A stretch of DNA of 64,000 nt from Thermoanaerobaculia bacterium (GCA_947259925.1 CAMYOG010000002.1:1-64000), one strand, 5' to 3'; shown: positions 32,785 to 42,494, counted from the stretch's first letter. Notes: generated by a model not told the origin, from the sequence alone. Made by a program: numbers and translations.

Positions 32785-35199
32785 TCAGCGGCCGCCCAGC
32801 CGGTCCTGTTCGATCTCGGCCTGACTCTGCCGCAGCAGGTCGACGTCGTGGTCACCGGCGATCAGGAGCGGCACCAGGGCGCGATCCCAGACGTCGTGCA
32901 CGTGCTTTACCAGGACAATTTCCAGCTCCTCGCGCACCGGTTCCGGGATGCGATCGAGATCCTTGCGGTTGCCGATCGGTAACAGCACGGTGCTGATCCG
33001 GGCGCGGTGGGCGGCCAGGACCTTCTCCTTGATGCCGCCAACCGACAGCAGCTTGCCCCGCAGCGTCACCTCGCCGCTCATCGCCACGTCGTGGCGGACC
33101 GGGCGGCTGGAGAACAGCGATGCGAGACAGGTGGCAGCGGCGATCCCGGCCGACGGACCGTCCTTGGGGATCGCGCCGGCGGGGAAGTGGATGTGGACGT
33201 CGCTCTCCTTGAAGAAGACCGGATCGATCTCCAGATCCCGAGCGTGTGCCCGGACGAAGGAATAGGCCGTGCGCACCGACTCCATCATGACCTCGCCGAG
33301 GTGGCCGGTCACCTCCACCTTGCCGTCGCCGTCCATCCGGCTCGCCTCGATGAACAGGATGGCGCCCCCTTCGCCGGTCCAGGCGAGGCCGGTCGCCACC
33401 CCGACCTCCGGACTGCGGCCCGCGAACTCCTGCTGGTAGCGGGGCGGACCGAGCAGCTCCTGGAGCTGCTTGAGGCGGATCGTCTCGGTCTTCAACTTCT
33501 GCTTCGGCTGTTTCGCCTGCCGGCGCGCCACCTTGCGGCAGATCGCCGCCAGGCGCCGCTCGAGCTGCCGTACCCCGGCCTCCGCCGTGTAGTTGCGCAC
33601 GATCGACTCGAGCGCCCGCTTCGAGAAGCTGACCGCCTTGCGTTCGAGGCCGTGCTCCTCGAGCAGCCGGGGGCGCATGAAGCGGCGGGCGATCTCGATC
33701 TTCTCCTCGTCGGTGTAGCCGCTCAGGGTGATCACCTCGAGACGGTCGCGCAACGGCGCCGGGATCGAGTCGAGGAGATTGGCGGTGGTGACGAACAGGG
33801 TCTCCGAGAGGTCGAACGGCACTCCGAGGTAGCGATCGACGTAGGCCTTGTTCTGGGCCGGATCGAGCACCTCGAGCAGCGCGGCCGCCGGATCGCCGTG
33901 GGCGCTCTTGGACATCTTGTCGATCTCGTCGAGAAGCAGCACCGGGTTGCAGCTGCCGACATGGTCGTAGGCCGCGATCACCTTGCCCGGCATCGAGCCG
34001 ACGTAGGTCTTGCGATGGCCGCGGATCTCGCTCTCGTCGGAGATTCCACCCAGGCTGATCCGCTCGGCCTTGCGACCGAACGCCTCGGCGATCGACCAGG
34101 CGAGGGTGGTCTTGCCGGTGCCCGGGGGTCCGACCAGGCAGAGGATCGGGCCGCTCAGCTGTCCCTTGAGCTTGATCACCGAGAGGTACTCGAGGAGCCG
34201 CTCCTTGACCTCGTCCATGCCGTGGTGCCGGCTCGAAAGGAGCCGCTCCACCTTGCGCAGGTCGAGGCTGTCTCGGGTCCGCTCCCACCACGGCAGGCGG
34301 AAGACGGTGTCGAGGTACTTGCTCTGGGCTGGGTACTCGGGCGACTGTGGCGACATCAGGGCCAGGGCGTCGCACTCGCGCTCGAGGATCCCCTTCGACT
34401 CGTCGTCGATCGGCAGATCCTCGATCATCGCCTTGAACTGCTCGGCCTCGCTGCGCGGCACGTTGGTCTCACCGAGCTGGAGCTGCACCGTCCGCAGCTG
34501 CTCGCGGAGCAGGTACTCGCGCTTCTTGTCTTCGACGCGTCGCTGCACCAGCTCCTGGACCTCCCGGTCGACCACCTTCCGGTCCGACTCCTCCTCGAGC
34601 AGCTCGAGCAGATAGCTGAGCCGTTCCACCGGATCGATGGTCTCGATCAGCCGGCGCTGGATCTCGAGCGGTGCCTCGAGCATCGAGGCGAGCAGGTCGG
34701 CGAAGAAGTCGGGTCCCGCCGACGAGTTGGCGCGCAGCACCTCGATCGATTCGATCCGGAAGCGGTCGTCGGCCGCGGCCAGGTCGGAGTACGCTTCGAT
34801 TGCGCGCGCCATCAGGCCGGCGTCCTCGATCTCCTCCGTCGAAGCCGGCGCCTCCACCGGCCGGATCCGGCTGGTGAAGTAGGGCTTCGTCTCCTCGACC
34901 CCGAGCAGCTCGATCCGGCAGAGTCCGCGGCAGAGGATCTGGTGGCGCGCCTGGTCCAGCTTGAGGGTCTGGACGATCAGCGCGGCGACGCCGACCGGCC
35001 GCAGATCTTCGGCGGTGATCTCGTCGCCCACCAGGTCATCGGGGTAGAAGAGCGCGACGATGTCGTCCTTCCGGTCGAGCGCCTCCACGATCTGGCGACT
35101 CGCCTTGCCGGAGAGCTTGAGCGCCGCTACTCCCGCCGGGAAAACCACGGTATTGACGAGTGGCAGAAGAGGGAGGCGATCAGGTAGGGCTGGGGTCAG
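32785..35199 (-). CDS. lon: ATP-dependent protease Lon (probable CTG start)
   Basis: Endopeptidase La, 804 residues if started at CTG 35199. Order: N-terminal substrate domain, coiled coil (about 200-260), AAA+ module with Walker A GPPGTGKT (357-364) and Walker B LLLDEID, then the protease domain with the Ser-Lys dyad S683 (KDGPSAG) and K726 (GGIKEK). The N-terminal strand LPLLPLVNTVVFPAGV is a Lon hallmark. The first standard start codon in frame (GTG 35148) lies inside it. Upstream only CTG 35199 (GGGAGA six bases before it) or an ATC are available before the in-frame stop. Degrades misfolded and regulatory proteins in the cytoplasm. Confidence 0.93.
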   Translation of the reverse strand: MTPALPDRLPLLPLVNTVVFPAGVAALKLSGKASRQIVEALDRKDDIVALFYPDDLVGDEITAEDLRPVGVAALIVQTLKLDQARHQILCRGLCRIELLGVEETKPYFTSRIRPVEAPASTEEIEDAGLMARAIEAYSDLAAADDRFRIESIEVLRANSSAGPDFFADLLASMLEAPLEIQRRLIETIDPVERLSYLLELLEEESDRKVVDREVQELVQRRVEDKKREYLLREQLRTVQLQLGETNVPRSEAEQFKAMIEDLPIDDESKGILERECDALALMSPQSPEYPAQSKYLDTVFRLPWWERTRDSLDLRKVERLLSSRHHGMDEVKERLLEYLSVIKLKGQLSGPILCLVGPPGTGKTTLAWSIAEAFGRKAERISLGGISDESEIRGHRKTYVGSMPGKVIAAYDHVGSCNPVLLLDEIDKMSKSAHGDPAAALLEVLDPAQNKAYVDRYLGVPFDLSETLFVTTANLLDSIPAPLRDRLEVITLSGYTDEEKIEIARRFMRPRLLEEHGLERKAVSFSKRALESIVRNYTAEAGVRQLERRLAAICRKVARRQAKQPKQKLKTETIRLKQLQELLGPPRYQQEFAGRSPEVGVATGLAWTGEGGAILFIEASRMDGDGKVEVTGHLGEVMMESVRTAYSFVRAHARDLEIDPVFFKESDVHIHFPAGAIPKDGPSAGIAAATCLASLFSSRPVRHDVAMSGEVTLRGKLLSVGGIKEKVLAAHRARISTVLLPIGNRKDLDRIPEPVREELEIVLVKHVHDVWDRALVPLLIAGDHDVDLLRQSQAEIEQDRLGGR

Positions 35200-35260
35200 C
35201 GCGTTTCTCCCGGTAGCTCGGGCGATTCTGTCACAGCCTCACGGGGGGTGCCGCGGCGCG

Positions 35261-36481
35261 CTAGTTCGACGGCTTGAGCTCGAAGGGACTGGCGATCCGC
35301 TCCGGCGGCGGGCCGGCGGCGGCTCGCTCGCCGACGACGGCGAGCCAGCGGGAGTCGGCGCTGATCGCGAGCCGGGTGATGCCTGCGATGCCGTAGCCGC
35401 TGAGGTCGGCCACCCGCATCCAGCTCGGGCGCTTCCGGTCGGACGTGGCGGCGAACAGATCGGAACCGGCGCCCATCAGCAGGCGGCCGTCCGGCGTCCA
35501 GACGAAGTCCTCGCTGCCGTCGCGGGTCGCGATCAGAGACCGCCGCTGGCCGCCGTCGAGCTCGATCCGATCGATCCACCATGCGGTCTCGGACTCCTTG
35601 TAGACGAAGCTGACCGCGCCGCCGTCAGGTGTGCGGTGGATCGAGCGGCCGATGCTCTCGGCCACGGTCTGAGCACTCTGGAGCTCGACGTCGGCGACCT
35701 GCAGGGAAGGCGGAGAGCCGAGCACGAACAGACCGAGACGGTGCTCGTCGAGCCAGCCGTGGTAGCCGACCGGCTGGATGCTCTCGAGCACCAGCATCGG
35801 TGCGCCGCCGTCCATGTCGAAGCTCCAGAGCCGCTGGGTGCCGTCGTCCTCGACCCGTACCGTCGAGAAGCCGTCCGCCGACGGGAGCGGCGTGGGCGAG
35901 TACTCGCTCTGGGCGGTCGCGGTCACCTGGGCGATGCGACGAGTGCCGAGATCGTAGCGGTAGATGTCCGCCTGGCCGTCCCGGATCGACGTGTAGAGGA
36001 GGCCCGACGAGTCGGGTAGGAACCGCGGCTGATTGTCGTAGCCGTCGCGATCGGTGATGTTGATCGGCGTCCCGAGCTTCCAGATCGGACCGCCCAGCTC
36101 GAGCCCGAACAGGTAGATGTCGGTCGCCGGCGGCGCCGCCGGCGGGTCCCGGTAGGCCGTCCCCCGGATCGCTGAGCGATCGCCGGAGAAGGTGCCGACG
36201 AAGCTCGGCGCTCCGGGCAGCGCCGGGGCGGAGAAACGGATGATCTCGGACGACACCGAGAGCTCCTCGAGCGGCGTCGAGTCGGCCCCGAGGGCGGGTG
36301 CCGTCAGTTCTCCGCCCCAGAGGCCCTCGTCGCTCAGCTCGAGGACCAGCGACAGCTCGATCACGTCGCCGTCGGCAGGCTGGATCGAGCCGCTCCAGGC
36401 GCCGCCAGGCGGCTCGGCCCCGGCGCCTGCCCCGGCCACCAGGAGCAGGAGCGGGCCGAGCAGCCGGGCCGTGCGCCTCAA
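35261..36481 (-). CDS. Secreted WD40/TolB-like beta-propeller protein
   Basis: A 406-residue protein with a signal peptide (MRRTARLLGPLLLLVAGAGAGAEPP). After a beta-rich region (about 28-125), PD40/TolB-type blades are seen: YDNQPRFLPDSSGLLYTSIRDGQADIYRYDLGT, SPTPLPSADGFSTVRV, HRTPDGGAVSFVY and FVWTPDGRLLMG. It is likely a periplasmic binding or scaffold protein of unknown ligand. It starts at ATG 36481, overlapping the lipoprotein stop by four bases. It is the third gene of a three-gene minus-strand operon with the DUF885 protein. Confidence 0.75.
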   Translation of the reverse strand: MRRTARLLGPLLLLVAGAGAGAEPPGGAWSGSIQPADGDVIELSLVLELSDEGLWGGELTAPALGADSTPLEELSVSSEIIRFSAPALPGAPSFVGTFSGDRSAIRGTAYRDPPAAPPATDIYLFGLELGGPIWKLGTPINITDRDGYDNQPRFLPDSSGLLYTSIRDGQADIYRYDLGTRRIAQVTATAQSEYSPTPLPSADGFSTVRVEDDGTQRLWSFDMDGGAPMLVLESIQPVGYHGWLDEHRLGLFVLGSPPSLQVADVELQSAQTVAESIGRSIHRTPDGGAVSFVYKESETAWWIDRIELDGGQRRSLIATRDGSEDFVWTPDGRLLMGAGSDLFAATSDRKRPSWMRVADLSGYGIAGITRLAISADSRWLAVVGERAAAGPPPERIASPFELKPSN

Positions 36482-36855
36482 TCCCCGGCTCCGGGGTCGG
36501 GCAGCTGGCCGTCGACGGGCAACAGGAAGCCTTTGGCCCCGACCCGGATCTCCGAGCCGGGCGGCACCTGCCAGCCGCCCAGCTTCTTCCAGCCGATCTC
36601 TAGGGTCTCGTAGGCGCCCAGCTCCACCTGGGTGAAGCTGCGCGACTCCCCGGTGGGCGCGGTGATGGTCACCTCGATACCGGTCAGCGGCTGGTTCGAC
36701 GTGTTCGCGACCTGGACGATCTTGCCGGCGCCGACCAGCGAGTCGCGGAAGGTCAGCTCGACCGGCGGCGCCTCGAATCGCCCACAGCCGCTCAGACCGG
36801 CTACCAGCACGAGCGCGAGTGCACCGGTCGCGACCCGGCGCGCCACGGAGCTCAA
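36478..36855 (-). CDS. Small lipoprotein with beta-sandwich (FxLYD-like) domain
   Basis: A 125-residue protein starting at TTG 36855, which overlaps the DUF885 stop (TTGA) and has GGGAGG five bases upstream. GTG 36846 is the alternative. The signal sequence ends LVAGLSGC, a good lipobox. The mature domain (VANTSNQPLTGIEVTITAPTG, then SRSFTQVELGAYETLEIG) looks like a small Ig/FxLYD-type fold. Unknown function. It is embedded between the DUF885 peptidase-like gene and the propeller gene with overlaps on both sides, so the three products probably act together at the envelope. Confidence 0.75.
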   Translation of the reverse strand: MSSVARRVATGALALVLVAGLSGCGRFEAPPVELTFRDSLVGAGKIVQVANTSNQPLTGIEVTITAPTGESRSFTQVELGAYETLEIGWKKLGGWQVPPGSEIRVGAKGFLLPVDGQLPDPGAGD

Positions 36856-38615
36856 GACGCCTCCCGGCGCTCCGCGATGAACCGGTCGATCTGCTCCTCG
36901 AGCACCGGCAACGGCACCGAGCCGTTCAGCAGGACGGCATCGTGGAACTCGCGGATGTCGAAGTCGGTTCCCAGCTCGTTCTCGGCGCGCCGGCGGAGCT
37001 CCTTGATCTTGAGCTCGCCCAGTTTGTACGAGAGCGCCTGGGCCGGCCACGAGATGTACCGGTCGGTCTCGGTCTGGACCTCGTGCAGGGCCAGCGCGGT
37101 GTTGGAGGCGAGGAAGTCGACGACCTGCTGACGGCTCCACCCCTTGGCGTGGACGCCGGTATCGACGACCAGGCGGCAGGCGCGCCACATCTCGTAGGTG
37201 AGTCGGCCGAAGTTGCTGTAGGGGTCGGTGTAGAAGCCCGCCTCGAGTCCCAGCCACTCGGAGTAGAGTCCCCAGCCCTCGCCGAACGCGGAGATGTACG
37301 AGTAGCGGCGGAAGTTCGGCAGCCCCTCCTGCTCCTGTGAGAGGGCGTTCTGGAGGTGATGGCCGGGCACCGCCTCGTGCAGGCTGAGCGCTTCGAGGGT
37401 GTAGAGCGTCCGGTTCTCGAGCGAGTAGGTATTGACCCAGTAGTAGCCGGGCTGGGTGCCCCCGATCGGAGCGCCGACGTAGCGCCCGGCGGTGTACTTC
37501 GGTGCGATCGAATCGGGCACCGGCGCGACGCCGTACGGCAGCCGAGGCAGCGTCTTGAACAGCGACGGAAGCTTGGCGTCCATCCGCTTGGCGATGTAGG
37601 ACGCCTCTTTGAGGAGCTCCTCGGCACTCTTGGGATAGAAGCGCGGGTCGGTGCGCAGGAACTCCAGGAACGCGTCGAAATCGCCCTCGAACCCGACCTC
37701 CTCGATGATCGCCATCATCTCGGCGCGGATCCGCGCCACCTCTTCGAGGCCGATACGATGGATCTCGTCGGGCGACAGGTCGAGCGTCGTGAAGCGACGG
37801 ATCTGAGATTGGTAGTAGGCCTCGCCGTTGGGCAGATCGAAGGCGCCCAGGGTCGCGCGTCCGTTCGGGATGTACTCCTCGACCATGAACTCGTAGAACG
37901 CGCGATAGCCGGGCACCGCGCCCTCGAGGATCGCCTTGGTGCCGGCCGCCCGCAGGCGGTCGTGATCGGCGCTGGGCACCGAGCTCGGGAAGCTCTCGAA
38001 CGGCTCCCAGAATGCGCTCTCGGTCGGGTCTTCGACGATGTGTGCCGAGATGGTGTCCTCGATGCCCGCCAGGATCACCTTGGGTAGCACCATGCCGGTC
38101 TCCATGCCCTTGCGCATCGCCTCGATCTGCTGCCCGGAGTAGGCGCCGAAGGCGGCAATCCGCGCGATGTAGTTCTCGTAGTCGCGGGTCGTGTTGAGCG
38201 GCACCCGCGTGCCGAGCCGCGCGAATGCCGAGTGGAAGCCGGAGTCGGCGTTGAGTGGAATCAGGTGGCTGGAGAACTCGTAGCCGGCGATCGCCTGCTC
38301 CAGCTGGCGCTGGAACATGTCGTAGTTGATCTGGTCGGTGGTACTCAGCTCGGCGCGATCGATCTCGGCGAGCCTGGCCAGGAAGTCGCCGCGGGCCTCG
38401 GCTCGGCGCCGCTGTGCTTCGAGCGAGGCGTCGGGGAGCTGATCGTTCCACTGGTGGCGCCCGACGTTGGTCGCCATCAGCGGGTTCTGACGCAGGCGCC
38501 ACTCCCACTCCTCGGCGAAGAGCTGGTGTAGCCGGCTGGCCGCGTCGCTCGCACCGCCGGGGAGGGCGAAGAGCGTTGCCAGGACGAAGAGAAGTAGAGC
38601 TGTCAGTCGCCTCAT
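36852..38615 (-). CDS. DUF885 family putative zinc peptidase, secreted
   Basis: A 587-residue protein with a signal peptide (about 1-22, ending GGASD). The DUF885 domain spans nearly the whole chain. The metal site is LHEAVPGHHLQNALS (HExxxGHH, about 419-428) with a downstream Glu in FGEGWGLYSEWLGLEAG. Members resemble gluzincin-type peptidases, and some act on peptides in the periplasm. Substrate unknown. It is the first gene of an operon with the lipoprotein and beta-propeller genes. Confidence 0.85.
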   Translation of the reverse strand: MRRLTALLLFVLATLFALPGGASDAASRLHQLFAEEWEWRLRQNPLMATNVGRHQWNDQLPDASLEAQRRRAEARGDFLARLAEIDRAELSTTDQINYDMFQRQLEQAIAGYEFSSHLIPLNADSGFHSAFARLGTRVPLNTTRDYENYIARIAAFGAYSGQQIEAMRKGMETGMVLPKVILAGIEDTISAHIVEDPTESAFWEPFESFPSSVPSADHDRLRAAGTKAILEGAVPGYRAFYEFMVEEYIPNGRATLGAFDLPNGEAYYQSQIRRFTTLDLSPDEIHRIGLEEVARIRAEMMAIIEEVGFEGDFDAFLEFLRTDPRFYPKSAEELLKEASYIAKRMDAKLPSLFKTLPRLPYGVAPVPDSIAPKYTAGRYVGAPIGGTQPGYYWVNTYSLENRTLYTLEALSLHEAVPGHHLQNALSQEQEGLPNFRRYSYISAFGEGWGLYSEWLGLEAGFYTDPYSNFGRLTYEMWRACRLVVDTGVHAKGWSRQQVVDFLASNTALALHEVQTETDRYISWPAQALSYKLGELKIKELRRRAENELGTDFDIREFHDAVLLNGSVPLPVLEEQIDRFIAERREAS

Positions 38616-38687
38616 GAAGCTATCTCCACTCGAAAGTCGTGTTCGGATAGTGCAGCGTGCGCCGAGCCTGGCTGCCGGACGTGCCGG

Positions 38688-40127
38688 TCAGGGTTCGAGG
38701 AAACGGCGGGCGAACTGCACGAAGGTGTGCACGTCGGCGAAGTTCGAGACCATACCGACCGAAACCCGCACCGCGCCGGTGCTCTTGCCGTCGATGCACC
38801 GTCGGAAGGCGTCGTAGGTCATCCGGTCGGCGGTGCTCTGGCTGAAGCAGGTCACCAGCTCGTTGCGCGAGATGCCGAGCGCCATCTCACCGGCGCCCGG
38901 GTTGCAGAAACAGCCAGTGCGCAGGGAGATCCTCTCCTTGGTCGCCTCCTCCTCGATGAGATCGTGATCGATCACCTCGCCCGAGGCCCGGAAGAAGTTG
39001 ATGGTCACGGCGCCGCCGCGGCCCTCGCAGCCCTTCGGTCCGTAGAGTCGGATGAGCGGCGCGCCGTTGCCGTGGCGCAGCGCCAGCAGCTGGTCGATCA
39101 GCCACTCGGTCAGCAGGCTGACCCGTTCGTGAATGCGCTCGAGACCGACCTCCTCGATGAAGGTCAGGCCGAGATCGACCGCCGGCAGGTTCGAATAGTC
39201 GAGCGTACCGTCCTCGAACGCCGCCTCGCCGGCGGCCAGGTAGTGGGTGTCCGCCTGCACCGACGCTACCGAGATGGTGCCGCCCGCGAACCAGGGGCGG
39301 TGCAGCTTCTCGAGCGCCTTGCGGCGCGCGATCAGCGCACCGACGCCGGTCGGGTAGCCGAACATCTTGTAGAAGGACAGGGCGACGAAGTCCGGCCGCC
39401 AGCGGCCCAGGTCGAGGCGATTCGTCGGTACGAAGGCGGCCGCGTCGAGGAGGACGTCGCAGCCGTGCGTCTGGGCGCGCTCGATCCACTCCAGCGGATG
39501 CTGTACTCCGGAGAAGTTCGACTGCGCCGGATAGGCGAAGAGCGCGTTGTTGCAGGAGCGGGCGAGCTCGAGCTGCTCGTCGAGCGCCTGCTCGTCGATC
39601 CGCATGTCGGGCGGGACGACCGGTATGTACGTGGTCTGGGCACCGTGAGCACGATCGAACTCGCGGATGCCGTTGACCGAGTTGTGATTGTCGAAGGTCA
39701 GCAGCAGCCGGTCGCCCTCCTCGAACGGATAGGACTCTCCGACGAGCTTGAGGGCATGGCTGGCGTTGGCGGTGAAGATGACGGCGTACTCGGCGGGGGA
39801 GGCGTTGAAGAAGTCGAGGACGTGCCGTCTACACATCTCGCACGCTTCGGTGGTGTCGCGTGAGGTCGGGTTCGAGGAGTGCGGGTTCCCCAGCACCCGG
39901 TCGAGCAGGAACTCGGCGTGGCTGCGTACCTGGCAGTCGCCGTAGAGGCCGCCACCGGTGTAGTCGAGGTAGACGTGGCGGAGGCGGTCGAGGCGCGAGA
40001 ACTCCTTGGCCCTCAGCTCGTCCAGCGCCCTGGTCTGTTCGAAGGCCGGATGCTCCTTCAGGAAAGTCGCGAAGTCGGCGTCACAGCTCGAGCTGCCGGC
40101 GGCAGGATGGGCTACAGACTGCGACAT
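38688..40127 (-). CDS. Class-V aminotransferase-fold PLP enzyme (Mo-cofactor sulfurase N-domain-like)
   Basis: A 479-residue protein from ATG 40127; the frame is open further but homology begins near MSQSVAHPAAG. Similar to the NifS-like domain of molybdenum cofactor sulfurases: RHVYLDYTGGGLYGDCQV, NPHSSNPTSRDTTEACE and VIFTANASHALKLV. The PLP lysine lies in VALSFYKMFGYPTGVGALIARR, and a C-terminal cysteine loop is SLRTGCFCNPGAGE. A cysteine-desulfurase-like role in sulfurating a cofactor is possible but unproven. It lies downstream of and parallel to the PP2C gene. Confidence 0.78.
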   Translation of the reverse strand: MSQSVAHPAAGSSSCDADFATFLKEHPAFEQTRALDELRAKEFSRLDRLRHVYLDYTGGGLYGDCQVRSHAEFLLDRVLGNPHSSNPTSRDTTEACEMCRRHVLDFFNASPAEYAVIFTANASHALKLVGESYPFEEGDRLLLTFDNHNSVNGIREFDRAHGAQTTYIPVVPPDMRIDEQALDEQLELARSCNNALFAYPAQSNFSGVQHPLEWIERAQTHGCDVLLDAAAFVPTNRLDLGRWRPDFVALSFYKMFGYPTGVGALIARRKALEKLHRPWFAGGTISVASVQADTHYLAAGEAAFEDGTLDYSNLPAVDLGLTFIEEVGLERIHERVSLLTEWLIDQLLALRHGNGAPLIRLYGPKGCEGRGGAVTINFFRASGEVIDHDLIEEEATKERISLRTGCFCNPGAGEMALGISRNELVTCFSQSTADRMTYDAFRRCIDGKSTGAVRVSVGMVSNFADVHTFVQFARRFLEP

Positions 40128-40202
40128 GAACAGATGGAAACTACTGGATTCCCCTGGGGAGGGCAACCGCCCGCAGCCCACGGATCCGGTCACTCCGGCG
40201 GA

Positions 40203-41081
40203 TCAGCCGGTCTCGATCGGCGCGAACTCGAGGGTGCCGAGAGTATCGGGAGGTCGCTCGCGATAGGCGATGATGGTCAGATCGTCCGGCTTCGACAGGT
40301 TGGCGCTGTCCGGCGACAGCATTCGTCGGCCGGCGGTCGCGACCAGGTCGTCGACCACCCGTACCAGGTCGTGATGGCGCGCTCGCTCGCCGACCTCCTG
40401 CAGAAGGAGGTTGTCGAACAGGCCGTCGCTGGCCAGGATCAGCGTCTCACCAGGCCTGAGCTTGCGGAATGCGGCGAGCTCGACGTGCAGCGCCTTCTTG
40501 CCGAGAGCGTTGGCCAGCAGATGTCGGCTGCCATGGCTCATCGCCGCGGTCTCGTCGAGCAGGCCAGCTTCGATGGCGTAGCCGACCGGCGAGTGGGGCG
40601 GAGTCCGCCAGATCGGCCGGCCCCTGGCGTCCACCAGGACCGCCATCGAATCCCCGGCATGGCAGGTTCGGAAGCATCCGGCGGCGAGCTCGACCGCCAG
40701 AATCGTGGTGCCCGCGCCGACTGCGCGGCTGCGGATGGCTCGATTCGCCTCGTCGATGCCGTCGAGGATCGCGTTGCGGAGCGCGTTGTCGCCGTCCTCG
40801 TGCTGGAGGAGTCGCTCGACGATGCGGGTGATGGCGATGCCGGCGGCGCGCGCTCCGTCGGCCGCGCCTCCCAACCCGTCGGCGAGCAGGAGCGCGGCGC
40901 GCTGCTCGTCGATCGGCACCACCCCGGCGGCGTCCTCGTTCGGCGCGCCTCCCGGCCGACGGGCGGTGGTGAAGACCACCACGTCGCCGCCGGCGAGCGC
41001 CAGCGTCTCGGGTTCCGACATCTCTCGTCGGAGGTAGAACTTGGCCTCTTCGAGCGGTGCCGCCGCTTCCGAATACTCCAT
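40203..41081 (-). CDS. PP2C-type Ser/Thr phosphatase
   Basis: About 292 residues from ATG 41081. The upstream extension of the frame is antisense to the next gene. Metal-binding signatures of PPM/PP2C phosphatases are present: PNEDAAGVV, LLLADGLGGAADGARA, TCHAGDSMAVLVD, ILASDGLFDNLLLQE and KPDDLTIIAYRE. It would dephosphorylate cytoplasmic Ser/Thr-phosphoproteins. No kinase gene is in the window, though an FHA protein is nearby at 31-32 kb. It is divergent from the Tat-exported aminotransferase with about 110 bp between starts. Confidence 0.88.
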   Translation of the reverse strand: MEYSEAAAPLEEAKFYLRREMSEPETLALAGGDVVVFTTARRPGGAPNEDAAGVVPIDEQRAALLLADGLGGAADGARAAGIAITRIVERLLQHEDGDNALRNAILDGIDEANRAIRSRAVGAGTTILAVELAAGCFRTCHAGDSMAVLVDARGRPIWRTPPHSPVGYAIEAGLLDETAAMSHGSRHLLANALGKKALHVELAAFRKLRPGETLILASDGLFDNLLLQEVGERARHHDLVRVVDDLVATAGRRMLSPDSANLSKPDDLTIIAYRERPPDTLGTLEFAPIETG

Positions 41082-41192
41082 GGTGCGCGAGTTTGCTAGG
41101 CAAAGTCTAGCATCGCCCGGTCCGTCAGGGTGGAATTCTTTGGATAACATCATCGCTACTGGCCAAACGCTCTGCTCGCGAGGATGAGACCA

Positions 41193-42494
41193 ATGAATTC
41201 CAGCCGTCGCGCATTCCTGACCGCCGCCGCTGCCGTGCCCGCCGTGGCGCTGCTCAGACCCGAGCGTGTCCTCGGAGTGGCCGCCGAGCTGGCCGCGCAC
41301 TCGGGATCGCCGAAAGAGGTGGCCGCCGACGCGTACTTCTGGTTCGAGGCGCAGCAGGCGTTCACGGTCGATCGCAGCCTGGTCAACCTGAACAACGGCG
41401 GCGTCAGTCCGGCACCGGCGGTGGTGCAGGAAGCGATGCAGCGCCACCTCGCGTACTCGAACAACGCGCCGCCCTACACCATGTGGAAGGTGCTGCAGCC
41501 GCAGCGCGAGCCGGTCCGGCAACGGCTCGGCCGGCTGTTCGCCTGCGACCCCGAGGAGATCGCCATCACCCGCAACGCGTCGGAGGGTCTTCAGATCTGT
41601 CAACTCGGGTTCGATCTGCGTCCGGGGGACGAGGTGCTGACGACCACCCAGGACTATCCGCGCATGATCACGACGTTCCAGCAGCGCGAGCGGCGTGAGG
41701 GGATCGTCCTGAAGCAGTTCCAGGTCCCGATTCCCGCCGAGGATCCCGACCAGATCGTGCGGCTCTTCGAGCAACACATCACGCCCCGGACCCGGGTCAT
41801 CCTGATGAGCCACATGATCAACATCACCGGCCAGATCCTGCCGGTGAAACCGGTCGTCGAGATGGCTCGCAAGCGTGGCCTTCCGGTGATCGTCGACGGA
41901 GCCCACACCTTCGCGCACTTTCCGTTCACCCACGACGACCTTGGGTGTGACTACTACGCCACCAGCCTGCACAAATGGCTCTTCGCGCCGATCGGCACCG
42001 GGCTGCTCTACGTTCGGCGTGACCTCATCACGGAGCTCTGGCCGCTGATGGCAGCGCCGGACGTCATGGATGGGGACATCCGCAAGTTCGAGGAGATCGG
42101 CACCCATCCGGCCGCCAACTACCTGGCGATCGGAGAGGCGTTGACCTTCCACCAGGGTGTCGGCGCCGAGCGCAAGGCGGCCCGACTGATCCATCTGCGC
42201 AACCGGTGGGCCGAGCGGCTGCTGGAGAGCGACCGGGTTCGACTCCATACCAGCCTACGCCCCGGATTCGCGTGTGGCATCGCCACCGTGCAGGTGGAAG
42301 GGGTCGACTCGCAGGCGCTCGCCGACCATCTGTGGGAGCGCCACCGCATCCTGACCGTGGCGATCAAGCACCCCGAGTTCGAGGGGATCCGGGTCTCGCC
42401 GAGCATCTACACCAGCGAGGACGAGATCGACCGGTTCGCCGACGCGGTCGAGGACGTGATCACGGGCCGGGCGACGCCACAGGCTCGGACCTAG
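41193..42494 (+). CDS. Tat-exported class-V aminotransferase-fold enzyme
   Basis: A 433-residue protein. It begins MNSSRRAFLTAAAAVPAVALL, a twin-arginine signal (SRRAFL). ATG 41193 is preferred over ATG 41184 because GCGAGG ends directly before the latter. The catalytic domain resembles isopenicillin-N-epimerase/cysteine-desulfurase-like PLP enzymes: LVNLNNGGVSPAPAVVQ, ITRNASEGLQICQLG and IVDGAHTFAHFPF. The Schiff-base Lys lies in ATSLHKWLFAPIGTGLLYVRR. Export through Tat fits folding with PLP in the cytoplasm. Substrate unknown. Confidence 0.8.
   Translation: MNSSRRAFLTAAAAVPAVALLRPERVLGVAAELAAHSGSPKEVAADAYFWFEAQQAFTVDRSLVNLNNGGVSPAPAVVQEAMQRHLAYSNNAPPYTMWKVLQPQREPVRQRLGRLFACDPEEIAITRNASEGLQICQLGFDLRPGDEVLTTTQDYPRMITTFQQRERREGIVLKQFQVPIPAEDPDQIVRLFEQHITPRTRVILMSHMINITGQILPVKPVVEMARKRGLPVIVDGAHTFAHFPFTHDDLGCDYYATSLHKWLFAPIGTGLLYVRRDLITELWPLMAAPDVMDGDIRKFEEIGTHPAANYLAIGEALTFHQGVGAERKAARLIHLRNRWAERLLESDRVRLHTSLRPGFACGIATVQVEGVDSQALADHLWERHRILTVAIKHPEFEGIRVSPSIYTSEDEIDRFADAVEDVITGRATPQART

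Noticed and set aside
33007-35187. A 726-codon plus-strand frame antisense to lon
   Set aside because: Repetitive composition rich in Gly, Arg, Asp and Leu, typical of antisense frames in this genome; Lon is unambiguous on the other strand.
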